Source: Granulicella sp.
GTDB taxonomy: Bacteria > Acidobacteriota > Terriglobia > Terriglobales > Acidobacteriaceae
Reading direction: 5' to 3'
Assembly (NCBI GenBank): GCA_025408425.1
Contig: JANXYX010000012.1
Span: forward strand, 1-64,000
DNA length: 64,000 nucleotides
Shown in pieces: positions 8,275 to 15,875 of this stretch; the stretch's first letter is position 1; the number at the start of each line of letters is the position of its first letter. Both the position numbers and the translations under genes were made by a program. Below the pieces are notes generated by a model, which was given only the letters and a program-made list of their open reading frames with translations, did not search any database and was not told where the DNA came from.

Positions 8275-8994
8275 TTAGCGCAATAGCATCGATTCCACGC
8301 GCTTCAGGTCGTCTTCTGTGTCGACCCCGATCGTGTCGTACTCGGTGGGTTCGACATAGACACCGATTCCGTTTTCCAGAAAGCGAAGCTGCTCCAGTCG
8401 TTCTGTTTGTTCAAGCACGCTGGCAGGTAGAGTAGGGAATCGCTGCAAAACTGCCTTGCGATAGGCGTACAACCCGATGTGTTTCCAGTATTGCGGAGCG
8501 GAATTATCGCGATCATAGGGAATCGTGGCACGGGAAAAATACAGTGCACGGCCATCGGATGCTGTAACTACCTTCACCGCATTTGGGTTGGCAATGTTGT
8601 CCGCGGTGCAGCGCACCTTGAGGGTAGAAACCTCGACACTTGGATTGTCGAATGGTCGCAGCAGGGCAGTAAGATGCCGCGGCATCAGCAGCGGTTCATC
8701 GCCCTGGATATTGACGTAGATCTCCGCGTCGATCAACTGCGAGACTGCATGGACCCGATCGGTTCCACTGGCTAGATCGGGGGAGGTAAGCTGCACGGGC
8801 CAGCCACTTCGGTGACAAAGATCAGCAACCTCGTCGGAGTCAGTCGCAACCACCAGTTGATCCAACTGCGGGCAAGCCTTAGCTGCTTCAAAGACCCACG
8901 CGAGCATGGGCTTACCCGCAATGCTGCGCAGCACTTTACGGGGGAGTCGTGTGGAGGCGAGGCGGGCGGGAATGACGCCAAGAACTCTTGGCAT
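8275..8994 (-). CDS. kdsB: 3-deoxy-manno-octulosonate cytidylyltransferase
   Basis: KdsB activates Kdo with CTP to give CMP-Kdo for lipid A core assembly, which marks a lipopolysaccharide-bearing organism. The 239-residue protein has the signature VIPARLASTRLPRKVL, the VATDSDEV block, the LTSPDLASGTDRV loop, NIQGDEPL, and a typical ending with YDTIGVDTEDDLKRVE. Length and motifs are normal. It converges on the HAD gene with only 10 bases between the stops. It is divergent from the tRNA-Met gene. Confidence 0.96.
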   Translation of the reverse strand: MPRVLGVIPARLASTRLPRKVLRSIAGKPMLAWVFEAAKACPQLDQLVVATDSDEVADLCHRSGWPVQLTSPDLASGTDRVHAVSQLIDAEIYVNIQGDEPLLMPRHLTALLRPFDNPSVEVSTLKVRCTADNIANPNAVKVVTASDGRALYFSRATIPYDRDNSAPQYWKHIGLYAYRKAVLQRFPTLPASVLEQTERLEQLRFLENGIGVYVEPTEYDTIGVDTEDDLKRVESMLLR

Positions 8995-9101
8995 CCGCTT
9001 TTCGCTCTGCTCAGAATCAAGTATGATTGGGTTAGCTGGTGCCGTGGCGCGATCCTTCTCTCTGTCGTGCGATTCCTTTGTTGGTACAGCTCATACACAC
9101 A

Positions 9102-9178
9102 GGCGGTGTAGCTCAGATGGTTAGAGCGACGGACTCATAACCCGTAGGTCGACAGTTCGATTCTGTCCACCGCCACCA
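9102..9178 (+). tRNA. tRNA-Met (anticodon CAT)
   Basis: A full cloverleaf folds here. The acceptor arm is GGCGGTG/CACCGCC, with D arm GCTC/GAGC and anticodon loop CTCATAA. The T arm is GACAG TTCGATT CTGTC, and ACCA is encoded at the 3' end. The last anticodon-stem pair (31-39) is an A-C mismatch. The perfect acceptor stem and lack of initiator features suggest the elongator form; a tRNA-Ile with lysidine-modified CAT cannot be fully excluded. Confidence 0.93.
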
Positions 9179-9531
9179 AAACCATAACTTCTGCCAATGT
9201 ACTGATAAATCGGCTACTTGCACCGATTCTACCAAGCCGCGCGCTCAGTGGCCCCTGGCCATTCGGTACTTCAGCCCATTGGCGGGAGGTGAAAATCTAT
9301 AACATATTGAAAATAAAAGGTTTGATTCTCCGTTAGCTGGGTGAGATGCGTTCCGGGTCGAGTCGTGTGTGTTAGATTGAGGCGTTCCCCACAATGAGCT
9401 ATCGTTTTGCAGCGGTGGCCTTTGAATTTATGAGCGACTCGATCTGATGAATTGCCTCCGGTGATATCTATCCGTTACCGGGGAAATTATGCAGAGCGGT
9501 CCTTCACCTCAGGAGCAATTGACGGCTCAAT
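9179..9531. other. 353-bp intergenic region, no gene seen
   Basis: Between tRNA-Met and the LysR gene I see no coding frame or RNA gene. It contains an AT-rich stretch around 9295-9325 that could hold the LysR promoter, and an AGGAG at 9510-9514, rather far (17 bases) from the LysR ATG. Confidence 0.5.
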
Positions 9532-10416
9532 ATGGACTTTGAACAACTTACGACCTTTCTTGAAGTATGGCGGCAGAAAAGCTTCTCTCGCGCAGCAGAA
9601 AAACTACGGATCACACAGCCAGCGGTTTCGGCGCAGATTCGTTCGTTAGAACGTGAAGTTGGCGAGAGGCTGTTTGACCGGAAGGGTGGCAAGATCACAT
9701 TTACGGCAACCGGGCGGGTCTTCGAGCCCTTCGCTGAGCACTGTCTCGACTGCCAGCGCCACCTGCTGATGATGGTTGCCGAGCAGCACGTCTCGCCCCG
9801 GGGAGAAATCGCGATCAGCGCACAGGAATCGACGAGCCTTTACGTCTTGCCGGGGATCTTTGCGGAGTTCAAGCAGCGCTATCCCAAGGTAGCCCTGAAG
9901 ATCGTGCGTGCCGAGAAGTCGCGCACCCTGGAGTCGTTGCTCAATCGCGAAATTGATTTTGGGGTCGTCTCGCTTCCTGTAAGAGACCAGCGGTTCAAGG
10001 TGCAAACCATTCACAAGGACGAACTGGTACTCGCAGTGCCAAAAGGCCATCCGCTAAAGCAGGTTCCCAAGCCGGGAGTCAAAGACATCGTCAAGTACTC
10101 CTTTCTCTTGCCGAAGCAGGGACGCCAGCGCGAACTGCTTTCCAATATCTTTCGAATGCACGATCTGCACCCCAAAGCGATTATGGAAGTAGAGAGCAGC
10201 GAGCTGATGAAACGGTTCGTCATCGCTGGATTGGGAATCGGATTTCTTCCCTGCGTGAACATTGCCGAAGAACTGCGGACGGGTAGCCTCGAGGTCGTGC
10301 ACATGGAATCGATTCGGCTCTCTCGCGACCTGGGACTTGTGTATTTGAAGGAAAAATCCCTGACACGTGCTGCTCTTGCTTTTCTGGAGATAGCCGTCCA
10401 GGGCGTAACTGAGTAG
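9532..10416 (+). CDS. LysR-family transcriptional regulator
   Basis: The 294-residue product has an N-terminal winged helix-turn-helix (MDFEQLTTFLEVWRQKSFS, then ITQPAVSAQIRSLEREVG) and a periplasmic-binding-like effector domain from about residue 90. The effector half (GEIAISAQESTSLYVLPG ... FKQRYPKVALKIV) resembles the CysB/CbbR/CysL branch. LysR regulators often act on a divergent neighbour, but here the upstream gene is a tRNA and the next operon (amtB-glnK) is convergent, so no target is obvious. A bidirectional terminator follows. Confidence 0.9.
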   Translation: MDFEQLTTFLEVWRQKSFSRAAEKLRITQPAVSAQIRSLEREVGERLFDRKGGKITFTATGRVFEPFAEHCLDCQRHLLMMVAEQHVSPRGEIAISAQESTSLYVLPGIFAEFKQRYPKVALKIVRAEKSRTLESLLNREIDFGVVSLPVRDQRFKVQTIHKDELVLAVPKGHPLKQVPKPGVKDIVKYSFLLPKQGRQRELLSNIFRMHDLHPKAIMEVESSELMKRFVIAGLGIGFLPCVNIAEELRTGSLEVVHMESIRLSRDLGLVYLKEKSLTRAALAFLEIAVQGVTE

Positions 10417-10454
10417 GCGGCTCTGTTCCAATTCCATTGAGCTCAATACACAAA

Positions 10455-10487
10455 AAAGCTGCCATGATCATCGATCATGGCAGCTTT
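10455..10487. terminator. Bidirectional terminator between lysR and glnK
   Basis: A perfect 15-bp inverted repeat (10455-10469 with 10473-10487) has a 3-base loop and is flanked by an A-run on the left and a T-run on the right. It can end transcripts from both converging units. Confidence 0.88.
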
Positions 10488-10533
10488 CTTTTGATATCGG
10501 TATTGAGCCGAGGTTGCTAGAGGATCGAATCGC

Positions 10534-10872
10534 CTAGAGCGCGATCTCTCCGCGCTCCTGGTTGCGGATTCGGATCGCATCTTCCGCCTTATAGAGGAAG
10601 ATCTTTCCGTCGCCGATCTTGCCAGTCGCGGCATGCTTGATGATCGTATCCACAATGGCTTCGACCCGGTCATCCTTGACCACCAATTCAATTCGAATCT
10701 TGGGAATCAGTCCGACCTCATATTCGCGGCCACGGTAGGTTTCAGTATGGCCCTTCTGGCGACCGTGTCCACGCGCTTCCGATACGGTCATACCCTCCAC
10801 GCCGAGTTCCGTGAGCGCTTCTTTTACAGCTTCAAACCGATTCGGTCTTACGATAGCCTCTACTTTCGTCAT
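10534..10872 (-). CDS. glnK: P-II nitrogen regulatory protein
   Basis: The 112-residue P-II signal protein binds ATP/ADP and 2-oxoglutarate and blocks AmtB when nitrogen is plentiful. Starting at ATG 10872, the uridylylation site falls exactly at Tyr51 in the T-loop (TYRGREYEVG). The C-terminal signature ATGKIGDGKIFL is intact. The length is the standard 112 residues, which supports this start over the ATG at 10893. It follows amtB by 116 bases on the same strand, the usual amtB-glnK pair. Confidence 0.96.
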   Translation of the reverse strand: MTKVEAIVRPNRFEAVKEALTELGVEGMTVSEARGHGRQKGHTETYRGREYEVGLIPKIRIELVVKDDRVEAIVDTIIKHAATGKIGDGKIFLYKAEDAIRIRNQERGEIAL

Positions 10873-10988
10873 TATGCCCTCGCATGTACTCAATCAAGTT
10901 ATTGCCGGGAGGAGGAGCCCTCCTCCCGACTTCAGTTTAAGTGGCTGCGATACTGCTTTGCAGTCAGGCTAGTAGACTACGCCAGAAG

Positions 10989-12569
10989 CTAGGCTCTGGG
11001 GCCGACAGTTTCGATTGGAGCTCCGGAGGGCGCTCCCAGCGAAGAGATGACATATTCCGGGTAAGCGGAGATGCCATGCTCGTGCAGATCGAGACCATAC
11101 AGTTCGCCTTCCTGCGAGACACGCAGAGTGCCGGTCAGGTTGACAACCCACATAAGCAGCATGGATACAGCGAAGGTCGACAGCGTGATGATAGCGCTGC
11201 CAATGAACTGCGCCTTCAGGAGCGTCATGCCGCCGCCATAGAAGAGGCCTTTGAGCGGGGCAGAGTTATCTGGAGCGAGCGGGCCGGTTGCGCCGTACTT
11301 GCCGACAGCAAACAGACCGAGCGACAGAGTTCCCCAGATACCGCAAATGCCGTGAACCGGTACCGCACCAATTGGATCGTCGATGCGGAGGTATTCGAGC
11401 AGTTCAACTCCGCCGACTACCACCACACCAGCAACCGCTCCCAGAATGATGGAACCAGTTGGGCTGACCCAGTAGCAGGGGCAGGTAATTGCGACGAGAC
11501 CAGCGAGGAATCCGTTGACGGTGAAGCTGATGTCCCACTTCTTACTCATGAAGTAGGCAGTGAACATCGCAGTAAGGCCTGCAGCGCAAGCTGCCAGCGT
11601 GGTGTTGGCTGCGATACGACCGATACCCTCAAAGTCCATCGCCGAGAGTGTGGAACCAGGGTTGAATCCGTACCAGCCGAACCAGAGCAGAAGACCACCG
11701 GATGCAGCAATGGTGAGATCGTGCGGCAGCATTGGACCACCGCCGTCGCGCTTGAACTTGCGGCCGAGCCGAGGTCCAAGAACGATGGATCCAGCGAGAG
11801 CCACAAAGCCGCCGATGGTGTGTACCACCGTTGAGCCGGCAAAGTCGTGGAAGCCCGTACCAAGGGTTGGCATGAAGTAACCTGGGCTACCCATCAGAGC
11901 GAGGAAGCCATCCGGTCCCCAGGCCCAGTGGCCGATGATGGGATAGATGAAACCTGAAACGCCAAGGCTGTAGAGCAGGTCGCCGACAAAGCCGGTACGG
12001 CCGATCATCGCGCCAGAGGTGATGGTGGAGCAGGTATCAGCAAAGGCGAACTGGAAGATCCAGAAAGCAAGGAAGCTGACGCCGGTGCTCTCATAGGTGG
12101 CGGGAATATCCTTCAGGAAGAACCAGTGGTAGCCGATGAAGCCGTTACCGTGGCTGAACATGAAGGCGAAACCGATTGCGTAGAAGAGCAGTCCGCAAAG
12201 ACAAGTGTCAACAATACATTCCATCAGCACGTTGACGGTTTCGCGTGAGCGGCAGAAACCAGCTTCCAGCATGGTGAAGCCAACCTGCATACCAAAAACG
12301 AGGAAGGCTGCGACCAGCGTCCACATGGTATTCACGGGGTTGACGATGTCTGCTGCCTTGACCACGGGAGAGTCAGCAGCCAGTACCTTAGTAAAGCAGG
12401 GCTGCAGAATGAAGCTGGCGATGAACAACACACCCGCCACGCCCAGGAGCTTACCTCCTAGCAAGGTCGTCCCGTAACGACGCCATTGGGGTTCCTTGAG
12501 TCGGCTGCCAAGTCGGCTGATCTTCCTCGATAGTGAAAGCGTTACACCTTGGTTCTGGGTTGGAGGCAT
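10989..12569 (-). CDS. amtB: Ammonium transporter
   Basis: The 526-residue Amt/Mep/Rh channel is about 100 residues longer than E. coli AmtB, mainly through an N-terminal extension. That extension carries a hydrophobic signal-like segment (residues 38-60), then NTMWTLVAAFLVFGMQVGF. The pore residues are present: the Asp-containing DFAGSTVVHTIGG (first pore His) and VPVHGICGIWG (second pore His). The first helices include LEAGFCRSRETVN. An AGGAG site precedes ATG 12569. glnK follows, so uptake would be gated by P-II. Confidence 0.95.
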   Translation of the reverse strand: MPPTQNQGVTLSLSRKISRLGSRLKEPQWRRYGTTLLGGKLLGVAGVLFIASFILQPCFTKVLAADSPVVKAADIVNPVNTMWTLVAAFLVFGMQVGFTMLEAGFCRSRETVNVLMECIVDTCLCGLLFYAIGFAFMFSHGNGFIGYHWFFLKDIPATYESTGVSFLAFWIFQFAFADTCSTITSGAMIGRTGFVGDLLYSLGVSGFIYPIIGHWAWGPDGFLALMGSPGYFMPTLGTGFHDFAGSTVVHTIGGFVALAGSIVLGPRLGRKFKRDGGGPMLPHDLTIAASGGLLLWFGWYGFNPGSTLSAMDFEGIGRIAANTTLAACAAGLTAMFTAYFMSKKWDISFTVNGFLAGLVAITCPCYWVSPTGSIILGAVAGVVVVGGVELLEYLRIDDPIGAVPVHGICGIWGTLSLGLFAVGKYGATGPLAPDNSAPLKGLFYGGGMTLLKAQFIGSAIITLSTFAVSMLLMWVVNLTGTLRVSQEGELYGLDLHEHGISAYPEYVISSLGAPSGAPIETVGPRA

Positions 12570-13102
12570 TCAGGAAACTCCTTCATTCTAGATTGTGCTG
12601 CTGGTTGACCTACAGACTCTGGGTATGAACTGCCTTACCTAAAGGGTCTAATGGCTCCACACGATTTAATTTCGCGTTAGCCACAAACAAATTTCATTGG
12701 GTAGATGTAACGTACACAGCCGCGAGGTACACAGCAAGAGAGGATTCGCCATACAACTATTTTTTATGGGCGCGATTAGTTTCCGTTACCGCAGGAGATG
12801 GGCCTATGTCCGCGATTTGAGCTGAATTATCAAATATATTCAGCATTCTTCGCGATCGGGCGCCTCAATGCTGCTCTGCACGTCAATCAAATCCTCTGAT
12901 GCACTGTATCGAATGCATTGATAACGCGTGAATGATGTAGCTCTGCCTTCGCCCGAATGCTATACCCAAGTTACGCAATCATTCCTAACACCCTTTTGTT
13001 GAGCCCTCAGTGCAACAACAAAGCGATCCCTTGTCCAAGGTGGACTTGTTGGTTTCGCGCACTCATACATCGCTGTCTGACTCGGAAAGGAAACTAGAAT
13101 CA
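12570..13102. other. 533-bp divergent promoter region of amtB and the porin
   Basis: The region is AT-rich (12640-12850) and separates two divergent genes, so it should hold both promoters and any nitrogen control sites. I looked for sigma-54 (TGGC-N8-TTGC type) and found no convincing match. No gene is visible. A frame is open upstream of the porin from about 13010, but its translation has no signal peptide until Met at 13103. Confidence 0.5.
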
Positions 13103-14326
13103 ATGCAAATATTCCCGAATAAATCCGCACTCATCAGAACAACGGCCACGGTTCTCTTCAGCATCTGCGTAGCTGCCTCAGCTCAGCAGACCACTCCGCC
13201 AGCGTCGTCTTCGGCGACTGATGCAACCGCGAAGCCGGCAGAAGCACCGGCGGCAGCTCCCGCTGCTCCAGCCGCGGCTCCAACCTGGAGTGTTGGCCCT
13301 ATCGATTTCAGCGGCTTGGTAGATGGATACTTCACCGGGAACTTCAACAATCCCGAGTCGCGACAGAACCAGCTCCAGAACTTCAACTATCAGGCCAATC
13401 AATTTAGCCTCAACATGGCGAAGATCAGCATGGCCCACTCTCCCGATCCGATCGGCTTTCAGGTTGACTTCGGTTTCGGTAAAGCCTTCGATGGCATTCA
13501 TGCCAGCGAGCCAAGTGGTTCAAGCGGCTACTTGCGGAATATTGAGCAGGCTTATGTCTCCCTCAAGCCGGCGAAGGCCAAGGGATTCGAGGCTGACTTC
13601 GGCCAGTTTGTAACCTCAGCTGGTGCTGAAGTTATCGAGACCCCCACCAACTGGAACTACTCGCGATCAATCCTGTTCGCGTGGGCGATTCCGTACTACC
13701 ACTTCGGTCTGCGCACCTCCATGCCGATCACCAAGGCATTCACCGGTGGAGTCCAGGTCGTCAACGGCTGGAACAACACAGAGGACAATAACACCGGCAA
13801 GACCATCGGCCTCACCGGTGCCTATGCTAAGACAAAGTTCACCTGGTATGGGAACTACTATGTCGGACCGGAAAACACCGGAACCAACACGGGCATGCGC
13901 AATTTGATTGATACAACTTTGCTGCTGACTCCCAGTTCGAAGTTCAACGCCTACATCAACTACGACTACGGCCAGAACCGCAACGCAATTCAAACGTCAA
14001 CCGGTGGCTACAAGACCGACACGCTGGGACGCTGGCAGGGTTTTGCTGTAGCGGCTCACCTCCAGCCGACCGCAAAGTCATCCTTTACCCCGCGCTTTGA
14101 GTACTTCATCGATCCGCAGGGCTTCTCCACCGGAACGGTCCAGAAGTTGAACGAGTTCACCCTGACCTACGAGTACAAGTGGGTGGAAGGTCTTCTCGCC
14201 CGGGTGGAGTTCCGCAACGACCACTCGAACGTCAATTTCTTCGACAAGGACAAGACTCCAGTGAGCACGCAAAACCAGCCTTCCCTCACGGTCGGTATGG
14301 TGGCGTACTTCGGACCGAAGCGCTAA
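13103..14326 (+). CDS. Outer-membrane beta-barrel porin, BBP2/OmpL-like
   Basis: The 407-residue product has a clear signal peptide (MQIFPNKSALIRTTATVLFS, cleavage near AASAQQ) and a Pro/Ala linker. A barrel domain follows, beginning FSGLVDGYFTGNFNNPES and ending with alternating hydrophobic strands (SLTVGMVAYFGPKR). This matches the putative beta-barrel porin-2 family. Start 13103 follows GGAAAGGAAAC. Divergent placement next to amtB-glnK suggests an outer-membrane pore for a nitrogen compound, perhaps ammonium or an amine; this is inference from position only. Confidence 0.8.
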   Translation: MQIFPNKSALIRTTATVLFSICVAASAQQTTPPASSSATDATAKPAEAPAAAPAAPAAAPTWSVGPIDFSGLVDGYFTGNFNNPESRQNQLQNFNYQANQFSLNMAKISMAHSPDPIGFQVDFGFGKAFDGIHASEPSGSSGYLRNIEQAYVSLKPAKAKGFEADFGQFVTSAGAEVIETPTNWNYSRSILFAWAIPYYHFGLRTSMPITKAFTGGVQVVNGWNNTEDNNTGKTIGLTGAYAKTKFTWYGNYYVGPENTGTNTGMRNLIDTTLLLTPSSKFNAYINYDYGQNRNAIQTSTGGYKTDTLGRWQGFAVAAHLQPTAKSSFTPRFEYFIDPQGFSTGTVQKLNEFTLTYEYKWVEGLLARVEFRNDHSNVNFFDKDKTPVSTQNQPSLTVGMVAYFGPKR

Positions 14327-14376
14327 CCTCACCACCCAGCTCAGTTTGGTCGCTTGCGTAACGATCAGCCTGAACA

Positions 14377-14408
14377 AAGAAGAGGCCGGCTCATGCCGGC
14401 CTCTTCTT
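14377..14408 (+). terminator. Terminator after the porin gene
   Basis: A perfect 14-bp inverted repeat (14377-14390 with 14395-14408) has a 4-base loop TCAT, and the arm itself ends in TCTTCTT. It is 50 bases after the porin stop. The 290-base gap up to 14617 shows nothing else. Confidence 0.85.
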
Positions 14409-14617
14409 ATTCTTATTGCGATCTGAGTTTTGGCGGCATCTCGCGTTTCCAGGCTTTCTCTGAAGCGTCAGGGAGCCGGCGCGCCATCCGAAACGTCCGC
14501 CCCACCAAAGTCGTACCCAGCCGGATCGCTCGAAATTCCGGTTGGGGGAGTATCATTTTGATATCAGGGTACGTCTAACTCTGGTTACGATGACACTCGT
14601 GGAGATTACTTCGACCT

Positions 14618-15847
14618 ATGCCTAAGCTTTCAAAGATTGTTCTTCTCGTTGCGTCGGTTGTTCTCGTGCTCACCGTTTTTCTGGGTGTCAACTCGAGCGG
14701 TGTCAGCGCGGCAACCTCTGGGGAGGACGGGGCCTATCGCCAGATCAATGTCTATAGTGAAGTTCTCCGCCACATCCAGACCGATTACGTCGTCGAACCC
14801 AACATCGGTGCCGTCACCAATGGCGCGCTGCGGGGCCTGCTGGAGTCGCTGGATGCGGACTCGAGCTATCTGACGCCCGAAGAATATAAGTTGTACAAGA
14901 GCGATAAGGGTGGCAAGGCGCAGGTCGGCATCAATGTGTCCAAGCGGTACGGCTATGCGACTGTGGTGTCGGTGGTGCCAGGCAGCCCGGCCGACAAGGC
15001 TAATTTGAACGACGGCGACATCATCGAAGCCATTGGTTCGCAGGACACCCGCGAGCTGTCTCTGGCCATGATTCAACTTCTGCTCGCAGGACAGCCCGGC
15101 AGCGAACTCACTCTCTCGGTTGTGCGTCCGCGCAAGGCGAACCCAGAGAAAGTCTCGATGACTCGCCTGGTGCCGATCGTCCCGCCAGTTTCCGAAACGA
15201 TGTACGAGAACTCGACCATCCTCTATTTGAAGCCGGTCATCCTGGATCACGAGCATGTGCAGCAGATTGAGGCCAAGCTGAAGGCAATGCCTAAGGCTGG
15301 AAACAAGAAAGTGTTACTGGATCTTCGCGATGTTGCGGCAGGAGACATGGCCGAGGCGACGCGCATGGCAAACTTCCTCCTCAACACAGGAACCATTGCC
15401 GTACTGGAAGGCCAGAAAGTCCAGAAGCAGACGTTCCTCGCGGATGCGAACAAGGCAATCAACGTCACAGCGCCAGTCGTAGTACTGACCAACCGTGGAA
15501 CGGCTGGTCCTGCAGAACTGGTCGCCGCCGCCCTGCTGGACAACAAGCGCGCCGAGTTAGTTGGGGAGAAGACCTTCGGAGATGGAGCCCAGCAGAAGAC
15601 GTTCGATCTACCAGATGGTGGAGCTTTGATTCTCTCAGTCGCCAAATACGAATCTCCTCTGGGCAAGAAGCTGCAGGATGAGGGAGTTACGCCGGGAACC
15701 CTGGTGGCCTCCAGTGTTGAGGCGGCTGCGGCTGCCGATGACGACGCGTCGCCTGCAGATAGCCAGCCAGCCACGGTCAAGCCCGGCGTTTCGGTGGATG
15801 AACAGCTCTCCAAGGCTCTGGAGATTCTGAAGGCCAAAGCAGCTTAG
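14618..15847 (+). CDS. S41 (CtpA-like) protein lacking the catalytic Ser-Lys dyad
   Basis: The 409-residue exported protein has a signal or anchor segment (residues 5-30) and a tail-specific protease N-domain (YVVEPNIGAVTNGALRGLLESLDADSSYL). A PDZ domain (VVPGSPADKANLNDGDIIEAIG) and an S41 core follow. In active enzymes the core reads N-x-G-S-A-S-A-S-E, with the middle Ser as nucleophile and a Lys 25 residues on in FGKG. Here the segment is NRGTAGPAE (Gly297 at the nucleophile position) and FGDG (Asp322 at the Lys position). It is therefore probably a non-proteolytic scaffold or regulator. A PBP gene follows 28 bases downstream, suggesting an envelope role. Confidence 0.82.
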   Translation: MPKLSKIVLLVASVVLVLTVFLGVNSSGVSAATSGEDGAYRQINVYSEVLRHIQTDYVVEPNIGAVTNGALRGLLESLDADSSYLTPEEYKLYKSDKGGKAQVGINVSKRYGYATVVSVVPGSPADKANLNDGDIIEAIGSQDTRELSLAMIQLLLAGQPGSELTLSVVRPRKANPEKVSMTRLVPIVPPVSETMYENSTILYLKPVILDHEHVQQIEAKLKAMPKAGNKKVLLDLRDVAAGDMAEATRMANFLLNTGTIAVLEGQKVQKQTFLADANKAINVTAPVVVLTNRGTAGPAELVAAALLDNKRAELVGEKTFGDGAQQKTFDLPDGGALILSVAKYESPLGKKLQDEGVTPGTLVASSVEAAAAADDDASPADSQPATVKPGVSVDEQLSKALEILKAKAA

Positions 15848-15875
15848 CTCCTGCAGCTTCCAGTGCGCCTCATTC

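Noticed and set aside
12570..13102. Sigma-54 promoter for amtB
   Set aside because: No convincing GG-N10-GC core in the right position on the minus strand.
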